DNA from: Klebsiella quasipneumoniae subsp. quasipneumoniae
GTDB lineage: Bacteria > Pseudomonadota > Gammaproteobacteria > Enterobacterales > Enterobacteriaceae
Direction: 5' to 3'
Length of the DNA stretch: 64,000 bases
Assembly (NCBI RefSeq): GCF_020525925.1
Contig: NZ_CP084876.1
Coordinates: 4,092,001-4,156,000 of the forward strand
A model generated the notes under the pieces. That model searched no databases and was not told the origin of the DNA. It was given only the letters and a program-made list of their open reading frames with translations. Within the stretch, counting starts at the first letter, position 1. Each line of letters starts with the position of its first letter. Of the stretch, positions 41,993-52,580 are shown piece by piece. A program made the position numbers and the translations under genes.

Positions 41993-42892
41993 ATGGATTT
42001 CCCGCAACAATTGCAGGCCTGTGTGGAACAGGCTAACGAGGCGCTGCGCCGTTTTATCGCGCCGCAGCCCTTTCAGAACACTCCGCTGGTGGAAGCGATG
42101 CATTATGGCGCACTCTTAGGCGGTAAACGCCTGCGTCCCTTCCTTGTCTACGCTACCGGCGAGATGTTCGGCGTGAGCCGCACCACGCTGGACGCCCCTG
42201 CCGCCGCGGTCGAATGCATTCATGCTTATTCCCTGATGCATGATGATTTGCCGGCGATGGATGATGACGATCTGCGTCGCGGACTGCCGACCTGCCATAT
42301 TAAATTTGGCGAAGCCAACGCAATTCTTGCGGGAGATGCCCTGCAAACGCTGGCGTTTTCTATACTCAGTGATGCGCCGATGACGGACGTCCCTGACCGG
42401 GATCGTCTGGCGATGGTTTCCGAACTGGCGCAGGCCAGCGGCGTGGCGGGCATGTGCGGCGGCCAGGCGCTGGATCTGCAGGCGGAAGGACAGCAGGTGA
42501 ATCTGCAGGCGCTGGAGCGTATCCACCGCCACAAAACGGGCGCGCTGATCCGCGCCGCCGTCCGCATGGGGGCGCTGAGCGCCGGCGAACGTGGGCGCGC
42601 CGCCCTTCCCGCGCTGGATCGCTATGCGGAAAATATCGGCCTGGCCTTCCAGGTCCAGGATGACATTCTCGACGTGGTAGGGGATACTGCGACCCTTGGC
42701 AAACGTCAGGGTGCCGACCAGCAATTGGGTAAAAGCACCTATCCCGCCCTCCTGGGCCTTGAGCAAGCCCGGAAGAAAGCGCACGACCTGATCGCTGATG
42801 CCCGCCGGTCGTTAGATGAACTGGCCGCACAATCTCTGGATACTTCGGCACTGGAAGCGCTCGCGAATTACATTATTCAGCGCGATAAATAA
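41993..42892 (+). CDS. ispA: Farnesyl diphosphate synthase (geranyltranstransferase)
   Basis: A 299-residue all-helical prenyl synthase. The first Asp-rich motif is DDLPAMDDDD (about 84-93) and the second is DDILD (about 223-227). It condenses dimethylallyl and isopentenyl diphosphates to farnesyl diphosphate for undecaprenol, quinones and heme O, the last made by CyoE in this window. It begins immediately after xseB and precedes dxs by 18 bases. Confidence 0.98.
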   Translation: MDFPQQLQACVEQANEALRRFIAPQPFQNTPLVEAMHYGALLGGKRLRPFLVYATGEMFGVSRTTLDAPAAAVECIHAYSLMHDDLPAMDDDDLRRGLPTCHIKFGEANAILAGDALQTLAFSILSDAPMTDVPDRDRLAMVSELAQASGVAGMCGGQALDLQAEGQQVNLQALERIHRHKTGALIRAAVRMGALSAGERGRAALPALDRYAENIGLAFQVQDDILDVVGDTATLGKRQGADQQLGKSTYPALLGLEQARKKAHDLIADARRSLDELAAQSLDTSALEALANYIIQRDK

Positions 42893-42910
42893 ACAATAAA
42901 TGAGTCTCTG

Positions 42911-44773
42911 ATGAGTTTTGATATTGCCAAATACCCGACCCTGGCGCTGGTAGATTCCACCCAGGAGTTGCGCCTGTTGCCAAAAGAGAGCCTGCCGAAG
43001 CTGTGTGATGAGCTGCGGCGCTACCTGCTGGACAGCGTCAGCCGCTCCAGCGGTCACTTTGCCTCTGGCCTCGGCACCGTGGAACTGACCGTGGCGCTGC
43101 ACTACGTCTATAACACGCCCTTCGATCGCCTGATCTGGGACGTCGGCCACCAGGCCTACCCGCATAAAATTCTGACCGGCCGCCGCGACAAAATCGGCAC
43201 CATTCGCCAGAAAGGCGGCCTGCACCCCTTCCCGTGGCGCGGTGAGAGCGAGTACGACGTACTGAGCGTCGGTCACTCCTCCACCTCCATTTCCGCTGGC
43301 ATCGGGGTGGCTATCGCCGCCGCGAAAGAGGATAAGCAGCGGCGCGCGGTGTGCGTGATTGGCGACGGGGCGATCACCGCCGGCATGGCGTTTGAGGCGA
43401 TGAACCACGCCGGGGATATCAAACCCGATCTGCTGGTGGTGCTGAATGACAATGAAATGTCGATCTCCGAGAACGTCGGCGCGCTGAACAATCATCTGGC
43501 GCAGCTGCTCTCCGGTAAGCTCTACTCCACCCTGCGCGAAGGCGGCAAAAAGGTCTTCTCCGGCGTACCGCCGATTAAAGAGCTGCTTAAGCGGACCGAA
43601 GAGCATATCAAAGGCATGGTGGTGCCTGGGACGCTGTTTGAAGAGCTGGGCTTTAACTATATCGGCCCGGTGGATGGCCACGATGTGCTCGGTCTGGTCA
43701 GCACTCTGAAGAACATGCGCGACCTGAAGGGCCCGCAGTTCCTGCATATTATGACCAAAAAAGGCCGCGGCTATGAGCCCGCCGAGAAAGACCCGATCAC
43801 GTTCCACGCGGTGCCGAAGTTCGACCATACCAGCGGCGTGCTGCCCAAAAGCAGCGGCGGTCTCCCCTCCTACTCGAAAATCTTCGGCGACTGGCTGTGC
43901 GAAACGGCGGCCAAAGACAGCAAGCTGATGGCCATCACCCCGGCGATGCGCGAAGGTTCAGGGATGGTGGAATTTTCGAAGAAATTCCCCGATCAGTACT
44001 TTGACGTCGCCATCGCCGAGCAGCATGCGGTCACCTTCGCCGCCGGACTGGCGATTGGCGACTACAAGCCCGTCGTCGCCATCTACTCCACGTTCCTGCA
44101 ACGAGCCTACGATCAGGTGATCCACGATGTGGCTATTCAGAAGCTGCCGGTGCTGTTTGCCATCGACCGCGCCGGGATTGTCGGCGCAGACGGCCAGACG
44201 CATCAGGGGGCGTTCGATCTCTCCTTCCTGCGCTGTATTCCGGATATGGTGGTGATGACGCCGAGCGATGAAAATGAATGCCGCCAGATGCTGCACACCG
44301 GCTACCACTACAGCGACGGACCCTGCGCGGTGCGCTATCCGCGCGGCAGCGGCACCGGCGCGACGCTGGAGCCGCTGGCATCGCTGCCGATCGGCAAAGG
44401 TGTCGTGAAGCGCCAGGGCGAGAAGGTCGCGATCCTTAACTTCGGCACCCTGCTGCCGGAAGCCGCGGCGGTGGCGGACAAACTCAACGCCACCCTGGTG
44501 GATATGCGCTTTGTGAAGCCGCTGGATACCGCGCTGATCCTGCAGCTGGCAGGCGAGCACGACGTTCTGGTGACGCTGGAAGAGAACGCCATTATGGGCG
44601 GCGCCGGCAGCGGCGTGAATGAAGTGCTGATGGCCCATCGCCGGGCGGTACCGGTGCTCAATATTGGCCTGCCGGATGTCTTTATTCCGCAGGGCACTCA
44701 GGAAGAGATCCGCGCCGACCTCGGCCTTGATGCCGCCGGCATTGAAGCCAAAATCCTCGACTGGCTGGCATAA
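42911..44773 (+). CDS. dxs: 1-deoxy-D-xylulose-5-phosphate synthase
   Basis: A 620-residue thiamine-diphosphate enzyme that makes DXP from pyruvate and glyceraldehyde 3-phosphate, the first step of the MEP isoprenoid route and a precursor for thiamine and pyridoxal. Visible motifs are [14 protein letters not shown], the TPP site [15 protein letters not shown], and the transketolase-like Pyr domain around [14 protein letters not shown]. It shares an operon with xseB and ispA, so precursor and condensation steps are co-expressed. Confidence 0.98.
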   Translation: MSFDIAKYPTLALVDSTQELRLLPKESLPKLCDELRRYLLDSVSRSSGHFASGLGTVELTVALHYVYNTPFDRLIWDVGHQAYPHKILTGRRDKIGTIRQKGGLHPFPWRGESEYDVLSVGHSSTSISAGIGVAIAAAKEDKQRRAVCVIGDGAITAGMAFEAMNHAGDIKPDLLVVLNDNEMSISENVGALNNHLAQLLSGKLYSTLREGGKKVFSGVPPIKELLKRTEEHIKGMVVPGTLFEELGFNYIGPVDGHDVLGLVSTLKNMRDLKGPQFLHIMTKKGRGYEPAEKDPITFHAVPKFDHTSGVLPKSSGGLPSYSKIFGDWLCETAAKDSKLMAITPAMREGSGMVEFSKKFPDQYFDVAIAEQHAVTFAAGLAIGDYKPVVAIYSTFLQRAYDQVIHDVAIQKLPVLFAIDRAGIVGADGQTHQGAFDLSFLRCIPDMVVMTPSDENECRQMLHTGYHYSDGPCAVRYPRGSGTGATLEPLASLPIGKGVVKRQGEKVAILNFGTLLPEAAAVADKLNATLVDMRFVKPLDTALILQLAGEHDVLVTLEENAIMGGAGSGVNEVLMAHRRAVPVLNIGLPDVFIPQGTQEEIRADLGLDAAGIEAKILDWLA

Positions 44774-44833
44774 TCGCCCCTCCCGCTCCTGCTATGCTTA
44801 AGGGATACCCTTGATGAATAGCAGGAGCGCACT

Positions 44834-45808
44834 ATGCACTATATCCCCCTCGGCGATACTGCCTTACGTGTTTCCCGGCTCTGCCTCGGCTGCATGACCT
44901 TCGGCGAGCCGGACCGCGGCAGGCACGCCTGGACGCTTCCGGAAGAGAGCAGTCGCCCGCTCATTCAGCACGCCATTGAAGGCGGCATCAACTTCTTCGA
45001 TACCGCCAACAGCTACTCCGACGGCAGCAGCGAAGAGATCGTCGGCCGCGCCCTGCGCGACTTTGCCCGCCGCGATGAGGTGATTGTCGCCACCAAGGTC
45101 TATCATCAGGTCGGCGATCTGGCGGAAGGGCTTTCCCGGGCGCAGATCCTGCGCTCCATCGACGACAGCCTGCGCCGTCTCGGGATGGACTATGTCGACC
45201 TGCTGCAGATCCACCGCTGGGACTACAGCACCCCGATTGAAGAGACGCTCGAAGCGCTGGACGAGGTGGTGAAAGCCGGCAAAGCGCGCTATATCGGCGC
45301 CTCGTCCATGCATGCCCGGCAGTTTGCCCAGGCGCTGGCGCTTCAGCAGCAGAACGGCTGGGCGCGCTTCGTCACCATGCAGGATCACTACAACCTGATT
45401 TACCGGGAAGAAGAGAATGAGATGCTGCCCCTGTGCCAGCGTAACGGCGTGGCGGTGATCCCGTGGAGCCCGCTGGCGCGCGGCAGGCTGACCCGCCCAT
45501 GGGGTGAGACCACCGCCCGGCTGGTCTCGGATGAGTTCGGCAAATCGCTTTACAGCACCAGCGAAGAGAACGACGCGCAGATCGCCGGGAATCTCGCGGA
45601 CGTGGCGGAAGAGCTCGACGCCAGTCGCGCACAGGTCGCCCTCGCCTGGCTGTTAAGCAAGCCCGGCGTCGCCGCGCCGATTATCGGTCCGTCGCGTCAG
45701 GAGCAGCTCGATGACCTGCTGCAGGCGGTGGATTTGACGCTATCTTCGGAACAGATCGACAAACTGGAGGCGCCCTATCAGCCGCATCCGGTGGTGGGAT
45801 TTAAGTGA
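44834..45808 (+). CDS. yajO: YajO, aldo/keto reductase
   Basis: A 324-residue TIM-barrel aldo/keto reductase: FFDTANSYSDGSSEEIVGRAL near residues 53-73 holds the catalytic Asp and Tyr, and VATKVYH holds the catalytic Lys. The length is that of E. coli YajO, which has been reported to influence the making of 1-deoxyxylulose 5-phosphate from ribulose 5-phosphate and follows dxs. The ribosome site AGGAG is 9 bases before the ATG. Activity on general aldehydes is also expected. Confidence 0.94.
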   Translation: MHYIPLGDTALRVSRLCLGCMTFGEPDRGRHAWTLPEESSRPLIQHAIEGGINFFDTANSYSDGSSEEIVGRALRDFARRDEVIVATKVYHQVGDLAEGLSRAQILRSIDDSLRRLGMDYVDLLQIHRWDYSTPIEETLEALDEVVKAGKARYIGASSMHARQFAQALALQQQNGWARFVTMQDHYNLIYREEENEMLPLCQRNGVAVIPWSPLARGRLTRPWGETTARLVSDEFGKSLYSTSEENDAQIAGNLADVAEELDASRAQVALAWLLSKPGVAAPIIGPSRQEQLDDLLQAVDLTLSSEQIDKLEAPYQPHPVVGFK

Positions 45809-45820
45809 CGGGCGTGATTT

Positions 45821-45845
45821 CCCCGACAGCATGGCGCTGCCGGGG
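45821..45845. terminator. yajO/pgpA convergent hairpin
   Basis: CCCCGACAGC/GCTGCCGGGG (one A-C mismatch) with a five-base loop lies between convergent yajO and pgpA. There is no T-run, so terminator strength is uncertain. Confidence 0.5.
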
Positions 45846-45853
45846 AGCAGCGG

Positions 45854-46357
45854 TCAAAGCAGACCGATCGGCCAGTGATGGCCAATAACATACAGCACGC
45901 CGGCGGAGATCACGCCGGCGACGATATCGTCCACCATGATCCCCATTCCGCCGTGAATATTGCGGTCAAACCAGCGAATCGGCCACGGTTTCCACATATC
46001 GAAGATACGGAAAATGACGAAGCCGGCAGCCACCCACTGCCAGTCCAGGGTCGGCAGCGCCATCAGGGTGATCCACATCCCGACGAACTCGTCCCAGACG
46101 ATGCTGCCGTGGTCATGGGTGCCCATATCTTTGGCCGTACGATGGCACAGATAGACTCCGATACAGATGCTCATCATCACCACCAGCGAGTAGAGCTGCC
46201 AGGGGAGAAAAGTCATCAGATACCAGAACGGGATCGCCGCCAGCGACCCCATCGTCCCCGGCACCACCGGGCTTAAGCCGCTGCCAAAGCCGGTCGCCAG
46301 CAGATGCCACGGATTACGCATACTCAGGCGGCTAAGCGCCTCGTCTCGACTACGCAA
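45854..46357 (-). CDS. pgpA: Phosphatidylglycerophosphatase A
   Basis: A membrane phosphatase that converts phosphatidylglycerol phosphate to phosphatidylglycerol. It has [14 protein letters not shown] and the conserved metal-binding stretch [16 protein letters not shown], followed by hydrophobic helices. The start needs care: in-frame choices are TTG at 46355-46357 (167 residues; AAAGGGA lies nine bases upstream) and ATG at 46319-46321 (155 residues). An in-frame TAA lies only about 18 bases before the TTG. The TTG overlaps the thiL stop by eight bases, as in a coupled operon. Confidence 0.93.
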   Translation of the reverse strand: MRSRDEALSRLSMRNPWHLLATGFGSGLSPVVPGTMGSLAAIPFWYLMTFLPWQLYSLVVMMSICIGVYLCHRTAKDMGTHDHGSIVWDEFVGMWITLMALPTLDWQWVAAGFVIFRIFDMWKPWPIRWFDRNIHGGMGIMVDDIVAGVISAGVLYVIGHHWPIGLL

Positions 46358-47321
46358 AGTGATCGTATCCCTTTAAATCAAGCGTGACCGGCTTACCGTC
46401 ACGGATAAACTGCAAACCTTCGCTCTCCGGCGCAATCTGTCCGATACAGGTAAAACGCGCGCCTAGATGGCCAAGGGCCACGTCCAACGCCCCGCGGTTC
46501 AGTTCCGGTACGGTAAAGCACAGTTCGTAATCTTCTCCACCGGCGAGCGCCCAGCGCAGCGCCTGCTCGGGCTCAACCTGGCGCAGCATGGCGTCGGAGT
46601 ACGGCATGGCATCAAGATCGATGCGCGCGCCGCAGTCGCTGGCTTTGAGAATATGACCCAGATCGGAGATCAGGCCGTCGGAGAGATCGATGGCCGACGT
46701 CGCCAGGTCGCGCAGCGCCTGGCCCTGCAGCACGCGGGGCATCGGACGCAGGTGACGGGCCAGCAGGTAATCGGCATCCGTCGGCGCATCCACCGTCAGA
46801 CGGTTCTGCAACAGCGCCAGGCCGGCGGCGCTGTCCCCCGGAGTGCCGGTGACATAGATCCAATCTCCCGGCTTCGCGCCTGAACGTTTCATGGCGCGCC
46901 CTGGCGGCACAAAGCCGTGGATACCCAGGGTCATGGCGAGCGGGCCGCGGGTGGTGTCGCCGCCAATCAGCTGCATATCGTAGTAGTCAAGCTGGACAAA
47001 CAGGCTGTCGCTGAAGGCTTCCAGCCAGGCTTCATCCACCTCCGGCAAGGTCAGCGCCAGGGTGAGCCACGCCGGCTCCGCGCCCATCGCCGCGAGGTCG
47101 CTCAGGTTTACCGCCAGCGCTTTATAGGCGAGGTCGGCCGGGTCGATATCGGGGAAGAAGTGATTGCCCGCCACCAGAGTGTCGGTGCTGATTGCCAGCG
47201 TTTTTTTCTCGGGAATATTCAGGAGAGCGCAGTCGTCGCCGATACCGGTTTCGACATCAAGACGAGCGCTTTTAACGCGATCAAAATAACGGGCAATCAG
47301 GGAGAATTCGCCACATGCCAT
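46350..47321 (-). CDS. thiL: Thiamine-monophosphate kinase
   Basis: A 323-residue kinase of the PurM/ThiL fold that makes thiamine diphosphate. The N-terminal GIGDDCALL (about 23-31) and the central [13 protein letters not shown] hold Mg-binding aspartates, and [13 protein letters not shown] lies near residue 210. It belongs to the nrdR-ribD-ribE-nusB-thiL-pgpA row. It is separated from nusB by a hairpin that may lower its expression. Confidence 0.97.
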   Translation of the reverse strand: MACGEFSLIARYFDRVKSARLDVETGIGDDCALLNIPEKKTLAISTDTLVAGNHFFPDIDPADLAYKALAVNLSDLAAMGAEPAWLTLALTLPEVDEAWLEAFSDSLFVQLDYYDMQLIGGDTTRGPLAMTLGIHGFVPPGRAMKRSGAKPGDWIYVTGTPGDSAAGLALLQNRLTVDAPTDADYLLARHLRPMPRVLQGQALRDLATSAIDLSDGLISDLGHILKASDCGARIDLDAMPYSDAMLRQVEPEQALRWALAGGEDYELCFTVPELNRGALDVALGHLGARFTCIGQIAPESEGLQFIRDGKPVTLDLKGYDHFA

Positions 47322-47346
47322 ACGTTATGCCTCAGCAAAATAATAA

Positions 47347-47386
47347 ATAAGGCCGGGTTGCGAGGCGACCCTCGCAAAACCCGGCC
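47347..47386 (-). terminator. long hairpin between nusB and thiL
   Basis: On the minus strand GGCCGGGTTTTGCGAGG pairs with CCTCGCAACCCGGCC (47370-47386 and 47351-47365) with only a two-base bulge and a four-base loop, followed by TTATTTATT. It looks like an intrinsic terminator, but it lies inside the operon 30 bases before the thiL ATG, so it is probably an attenuator or a partial terminator. Confidence 0.7.
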
Positions 47387-47392
47387 TGCAGT

Positions 47393-47812
47393 TTACTTCT
47401 TGTGGGGACGAATTACCGGAGCCGCTTTGTCCAGCACGCCGTTGACGAACTTGTGGCTATCTTCAGCGCCGAAGGTTTTCGCCAGTTCGATAGCTTCATT
47501 GATGGCCACTTTATACGGTACGTCATCACGTTTGGATAGCTCAAACAGCGCGATACGCAGCACCGCTTTTTCCACCTGACCCAGCTCTTCCAGCTGACGG
47601 GACAGGTAGGGCTTCATCAGGCCGTCGAGGTACGCGCTGTTAGTCGCCACTCCGGACAGCAGTTCGCGGAAATACAGAACATCAACATCTTTTACGTCCT
47701 GTTCCGCCAGGAACTGGTATTCGACATCAGCGATGTCGTTGTGGGACAACTGCCAGGAGTAGAGCGCCTGAACGGCACACTCACGGGCGCGGCGACGAGC
47801 AGCAGGTTTCAC
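47393..47812 (-). CDS. nusB: NusB, transcription antitermination protein
   Basis: A 139-residue all-helical protein, same length as E. coli NusB, starting [20 protein letters not shown]. With NusE (S10) it binds boxA RNA to allow rRNA transcription and lambda-type antitermination. It follows ribE by 19 bases in the riboflavin-linked row of genes. Confidence 0.98.
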
Positions 47813-47831
47813 GGAATTCCCCTTACAAAAA

Positions 47832-48302
47832 TCAGGCCTTGATGGCTTTCAATACGTTAATCATTTCCAGCGCGGTCAGCGCAGCTTCTGCGCCTTTGTT
47901 ACCGGCTTTGGTGCCAGCGCGCTCGATGGCTTGTTCAATACTTTCAGTGGTCAGAACACCAAAGGCTACCGGGATTTCGCTGTCCTGAGCGACGTGCGCC
48001 AGGCCATTGCTGGCACCGCCAGCCACATATTCAAAGTGGGCGGTACCGCCGCGAATCACCGTACCCAGCGCAATCACCGCGTCATATTTACCGGTTTTCG
48101 CCAGTGCGCCAGCCGCCAGCGGCAGCTCGTACGCGCCTGGAACCCAAACAACGGTGATGTTTTCATCTTTTACCTGACCAATGCGTTTCAGGGCGTCAAT
48201 CGCACCTTCCAGCAGGCTGTCATTGATAAAGTTGTTGAAACGCGCAATGGTGATGGCGACGCGAGCGTCCGGGGTAGCAACGTTAGCTTCAATAATGTTC
48301 AT
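47832..48302 (-). CDS. ribE: 6,7-dimethyl-8-ribityllumazine synthase
   Basis: A 156-residue subunit of the 60-mer lumazine synthase capsid. It shows [28 protein letters not shown], and [17 protein letters not shown], with the catalytic His in the last motif. It condenses the pyrimidine intermediate with dihydroxybutanone phosphate in riboflavin synthesis (named ribH in some species). It is downstream of ribD by 87 bases. Confidence 0.98.
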
Positions 48303-48389
48303 ACTCTTCCTTCGGGTTCATGTGCCCCGCAAGGGGGGCGGATTTTATCATATTATTCTGAGCGCTGCTTCCTAATAATCAGGAAAGCC

Positions 48390-49493
48390 TCACGCAGTGG
48401 TTAAATGCAGGCAGACATCCGGGCCAACCTGACGTATCTCATTGAATTTGAAATGGGGCGCCTGGCTCAGTTCTTCAAGCCCCGGCAGCGCGCATAATCC
48501 ACGCGCCGCATTGCCTAACAGTTTAGGCGCAATATAGACGATAAGCTCGTCGACCAGGCCCGCCTGCAGCAGCGCCCCGGCAAGCGTGGCCCCCGCCTCC
48601 ACCCAGACGCTGTTGATCTGCTGTTTGCCGAGCAGCATCATCAGCAGCACCAGATCGAGATGGCCGTTATGTTCCGGAACCAGCAGCGTGCGCACGCTGT
48701 CCGGCCACTGGCGCTCATCGGCGCTCAGGCGGGCAAACAGCGTTTCCCCCGCCTGCTGCACAATACGATGCTCAGGCGTGACGCGGTTCTGGCTGTCGAT
48801 AACGACGCGCAGCGGCTGGCGCAAATTCTCTTCGGGATACAGCGCCTGGGTATCGGCGCTCAGCTCCTGCCAGCGCACGGTCAGCGCCGGATCGTCCGCC
48901 AGCACGGTGGCGCTGCTGGTCAGGATAGCATGGCTCTGGGCGCGCAGACGCTGCACGTCGCGTCGCGCCTGCGGGGAGGTGATCCACTGGCTTTCGCCGC
49001 TGGCCATCGCCGTGCGGCCGTCCAGCGAGGCGCCCAGCTTGAGCTGGACCCAGGGAAAACCGGTGCGCATCCGCTTCAGGAAGCCCTTATTCAGCGCTTC
49101 CGCCTCGTTCATCATCAGCCCGTGGCTGACGTCAATACCGGCCTGCTGCAGACGGTACAGGCCGCGCCCCGCCACCTGCGGGTTCGGATCCTGCATCGCG
49201 GCGACCACGCGGCTGACGCCGGCGGCAATCAGGGCGTCGCAGCACGGCGGCGTACGACCGTGGTGGCTGCAGGGCTCGAGGGTGACGTAGGCGGTGGCGC
49301 CGCGCGCCTTTTCCCCGGCCATCCGCAAGGCGTGCACTTCGGCATGCGGCTCGCCGGCGCGATAGTGGAACCCTTCGCCGACGATCTCGCCGTCTTTGAC
49401 AATGACGCAGCCAACGTTAGGGTTAGGATGGGTGGTAAAGCGACCGCGGGCGGCGAGCTTGAGCGCACGCGCCATGTACATTTCGTCCTGCAT
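48390..49493 (-). CDS. ribD: Bifunctional riboflavin deaminase/reductase RibD
   Basis: A 367-residue fusion of a cytidine-deaminase-like zinc domain (HAEVHAL and PCSHHGRTPPCCDAL, about 50-84) and a C-terminal reductase domain (about 150-367, WVEAGATLAGALLQ) that carry out two successive steps of riboflavin synthesis. The start lies three bases after the nrdR stop, indicating coupling. No FMN riboswitch is present ahead of it. Confidence 0.97.
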   Translation of the reverse strand: MQDEMYMARALKLAARGRFTTHPNPNVGCVIVKDGEIVGEGFHYRAGEPHAEVHALRMAGEKARGATAYVTLEPCSHHGRTPPCCDALIAAGVSRVVAAMQDPNPQVAGRGLYRLQQAGIDVSHGLMMNEAEALNKGFLKRMRTGFPWVQLKLGASLDGRTAMASGESQWITSPQARRDVQRLRAQSHAILTSSATVLADDPALTVRWQELSADTQALYPEENLRQPLRVVIDSQNRVTPEHRIVQQAGETLFARLSADERQWPDSVRTLLVPEHNGHLDLVLLMMLLGKQQINSVWVEAGATLAGALLQAGLVDELIVYIAPKLLGNAARGLCALPGLEELSQAPHFKFNEIRQVGPDVCLHLTTA

Positions 49494-49496
49494 GGC

Positions 49497-49982
<486 letters not shown>

Positions 49983-50093
49983 TTACCGCGAAGTGACCTG
50001 ACTACAAAGAAAGAGCTTTTGAGACAAAGGATCTATGGGAGAGTCAGGCGGTTTGGCTACCATTAAGCATCCTCTGCAAACGGAATCCTGACC

Positions 50094-50633
50094 ATGACAA
50101 GACGTTACCTGAAACTCGCCATCGCGGGCAGCCTGTTTACCCTGACCGCCTGCGCCCAGCAAAGCGAAATCCGCCAGATGCACCAGAGCGTGAGTACGCT
50201 GAGCCAGGAGATGACCCAGCTCAATCAGCAAACGATCAAAATTACCCAGCAAAACGCGCTGAACGCGAAATCCACCCGCGGCGTCTATCTGCTGCCGGAG
50301 GCGAAAACCCCGGCGCGGCTGGAGAGCCAGATCGGCACCCTGCGCATGTCGGTGGCGAGCATTACGCCGGATGGCGACGGGTCACGCCTGACCTTACGTA
50401 TTCAGGGCGAATCCAACGATCCGCTGCCGGCCTTTACCGCCACCGTCGCCTCCGGACAGATCACCGGCACTACCCACAGCCACCAGGAAGTGAATGTTCA
50501 GGATCAATTGATCAGCGCCCCGGCCAGCATTCTCGCCCCCAGCGATGTCGATATCCCGCTGCGCCTGAACGTGACGCCGGACAAAGTCGGTTTTATTCGC
50601 GTCCACGATATCCAGCCCGCCGCCGCGCAGTAA
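50094..50633 (+). CDS. yajI: YajI, lipoprotein (DUF3251)
   Basis: A 179-residue lipoprotein with lipobox LTAC (Cys18 or so) after a short signal peptide, then a Gln-rich helical stretch (residues about 25-60) and a beta-rich C-terminal domain. The gene position between nrdR and tsx and its length match E. coli YajI, whose function is unknown. The ribosome site is weak (GGAATCCTGACC). Confidence 0.85.
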   Translation: MTRRYLKLAIAGSLFTLTACAQQSEIRQMHQSVSTLSQEMTQLNQQTIKITQQNALNAKSTRGVYLLPEAKTPARLESQIGTLRMSVASITPDGDGSRLTLRIQGESNDPLPAFTATVASGQITGTTHSHQEVNVQDQLISAPASILAPSDVDIPLRLNVTPDKVGFIRVHDIQPAAAQ

Positions 50634-50772
50634 GCCTTGCCGCCGGGCTTCCCCCTGCCCGGCGACGTCCTGTCCCGTTATTCTTATCCACTTACAACTT
50701 TTCGCAAGAGTTCATTAGAAATCGTTCTGCATCGCGATTTTCAGTAGCATTTTGTCAAGAAATGCATAGAAT

Positions 50773-50847
50773 CGTGAACGCAATCGATTACGCATGTTCT
50801 GGTTATGTGAAACAACACGTATTTTTGTGAGCAATGATTCCTATAAT
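50773..50847 (+). promoter_or_regulatory. tsx promoter with two CRP-type sites
   Basis: A perfect TATAAT lies at 50842-50847, implying a start near 50854. Two imperfect CRP-like sites, with half-sites TGTGA (50806-50810) and CGTGA (50773-50777), are centred near -40.5 and -73.5 relative to that start, 33 bases apart. This matches the tandem CRP arrangement around CytR in the E. coli tsx promoter P2. The rest of the 300-base interval 50634-50933 shows no gene. Confidence 0.6.
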
Positions 50848-50933
50848 AGACCCCCACAGAAACACGAAATATTTAGAAACGCTTCGGCACTTCTTTTAAC
50901 GCCTTCAGGCTCAATTTAAACAGTGGCATTACT

Positions 50934-51818
50934 ATGAAAAAAACATTACTGGCAGCGGGTGCGGTTGTGGCGCTCTCCACTTCTTTTACCGCGGGCGCGG
51001 CAGAAAACGACAAACCGCAGTATCTGTCTGACTGGTGGCACCAGAGTGTTAACGTGGTGGGCAGCTACCACACCCGTTTTGGACCGCAGATCCGTAACGA
51101 TACCTACCTGGAATACGAAGCGTTCGCCAAAAAAGACTGGTTTGATTTCTACGGCTATATCGATGCCCCGGTATTCTTCGGCGGCAACAGCACGGCAAAA
51201 GGTATCTGGAACAACGGCTCCCCGCTGTTTATGGAGATCGAACCGCGCTTCTCTATCGATAAGCTGACCAACACCGACCTGAGCTTCGGGCCGTTCAAAG
51301 AGTGGTATTTCGCGAACAACTATATCTACGATATGGGCCGCAATGACTCCCAGGAGCAGAGCACCTGGTATATGGGTCTGGGTACCGATATCGACACCGG
51401 CCTGCCGATGAGCCTGTCGCTGAACGTCTACGCCAAATACCAGTGGCAGAACTACGGCGCGTCCAACGAAAACGAGTGGGACGGCTACCGCTTCAAAGTG
51501 AAATACTTTGTGCCGCTGACCGACCTGTGGGGCGGTTCGCTGAGCTACATCGGCTTCACCAACTTCGACTGGGGCTCTGACCTCGGCGATGACAACTTCT
51601 ACGATCTGAACGGGAAGCACGCGCGCACCAGCAACTCCATCGCCTCCAGCCATATCCTGGCGCTGAACTACGCGCACTGGCACTACTCGGTGGTGGCCCG
51701 TTACTTCCATAACGGCGGCCAGTGGGCTGACGATGCCAAGCTGAACTTCGGCGATGGCGATTTCAGCGTCCGCTCAACCGGTTGGGGTGGTTACTTTGTG
51801 GTTGGTTACAACTTCTGA
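50934..51818 (+). CDS. tsx: Tsx, nucleoside-specific outer membrane channel
   Basis: A 294-residue outer-membrane beta-barrel with a signal peptide (about 1-22, cleavage near AGA-AEND) and C-terminal Phe. It forms a 12-stranded monomeric channel that binds nucleosides and also serves as a receptor for phages and colicin K in E. coli. The leading Asn/Tyr/Trp-rich sequence ([20 protein letters not shown]) is typical of the family. It is followed by a strong terminator. Confidence 0.97.
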   Translation: MKKTLLAAGAVVALSTSFTAGAAENDKPQYLSDWWHQSVNVVGSYHTRFGPQIRNDTYLEYEAFAKKDWFDFYGYIDAPVFFGGNSTAKGIWNNGSPLFMEIEPRFSIDKLTNTDLSFGPFKEWYFANNYIYDMGRNDSQEQSTWYMGLGTDIDTGLPMSLSLNVYAKYQWQNYGASNENEWDGYRFKVKYFVPLTDLWGGSLSYIGFTNFDWGSDLGDDNFYDLNGKHARTSNSIASSHILALNYAHWHYSVVARYFHNGGQWADDAKLNFGDGDFSVRSTGWGGYFVVGYNF

Positions 51819-51838
51819 TTGCTGAAACGGCAGGACAG

Positions 51839-51862
51839 CGCCCGGGCCTCCCGGGCGTTTTT
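51839..51862 (+). terminator. tsx terminator
   Basis: A perfect 8-base stem CGCCCGGG/CCCGGGCG with a three-base loop followed by TTTTTATTT. Its T-run overlaps the 3' end of the convergent WYL regulator gene. Confidence 0.88.
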
Positions 51863-52556
51863 ATTTCTCCCACACGTCGCAGCGGACCTTGCGCAGAAAA
51901 TCGCTTAACGAGCGGTCGGCGCACTCGCTGAATCGACGCTCGGTCGCCCTGACCGCCAGACAGCGGTCGAGGCGAAAGTTGCGATAATCATTGCGCAGCT
52001 CGCACCAGGCCACCAGCAGCCAGCGCTCCCCCCAGAAAAACAGCCCCAGCGGCAGCACGTCGCGCTCGGTCACCCGACCGGACTCATCCTGATAGCGCAG
52101 CGCCAGCACCTGCTGGCCGGAGACCGCCTGATGAATGACGTCAAAGAAGGTTTTGGCATAGCGATGGGCGCCGAGATCGGGGGCAAACAGGCGGGTCTGC
52201 TCCGCCTGGCGCCGGCGCGCCTCCGGCAGGATCGCCAGCATCTTCTCCTGGGCAGACTCCAGCGATTGCGACAGCGCCTCGCCGCCCCAGGTTTTCAGCA
52301 GCCGGATCGCGGCGATCAGCGCTTCGGATTCTTTGGTGGTCAGCATTAGCGGCGGCAGATCGTAGCCCGCCAGCAGGCGATAACCACTCCCCGCCTCGCC
52401 CTCCACCGGCACGCCGGAGAGGGAGAGATCGCGAATATCGCGATACACGGTGCGCTCCGACACGCCCAGCCGCTCCGCCAGCAGCGCGGCGGTGGTGAGC
52501 CGCCTGCCGCGCAGGATCTGCACAATCTGAAATAAACGGTCGGCGCGTCGGGTCAT
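51861..52556 (-). CDS. WYL-domain helix-turn-helix regulator (YafY-like)
   Basis: A 231-residue regulator with an N-terminal winged-helix domain (about 5-60; TTAALLAERLGVSERTVYRD) and a C-terminal WYL domain (about 135-200) showing WLLVAWC (179-185) and YRNFRLDR (191-198), the ligand-binding core of the family. It is downstream of a VOC-family gene by 24 bases on the same strand, so both probably form one operon. It may act on the 18-base inverted repeat at 52996-53013. The ligand is unknown. Confidence 0.85.
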   Translation of the reverse strand: MTRRADRLFQIVQILRGRRLTTAALLAERLGVSERTVYRDIRDLSLSGVPVEGEAGSGYRLLAGYDLPPLMLTTKESEALIAAIRLLKTWGGEALSQSLESAQEKMLAILPEARRRQAEQTRLFAPDLGAHRYAKTFFDVIHQAVSGQQVLALRYQDESGRVTERDVLPLGLFFWGERWLLVAWCELRNDYRNFRLDRCLAVRATERRFSECADRSLSDFLRKVRCDVWEK

Positions 52557-52580
52557 GTCTCACTTCACAAAAAGTTCAGG

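Noticed and set aside
48303..48389. Possible FMN riboswitch ahead of ribE or ribD.
   Set aside because: The 87-base ribD-ribE gap and the short ribD-nrdR gap are too small and lack the conserved RFN element; enterobacteria usually carry it before ribB.
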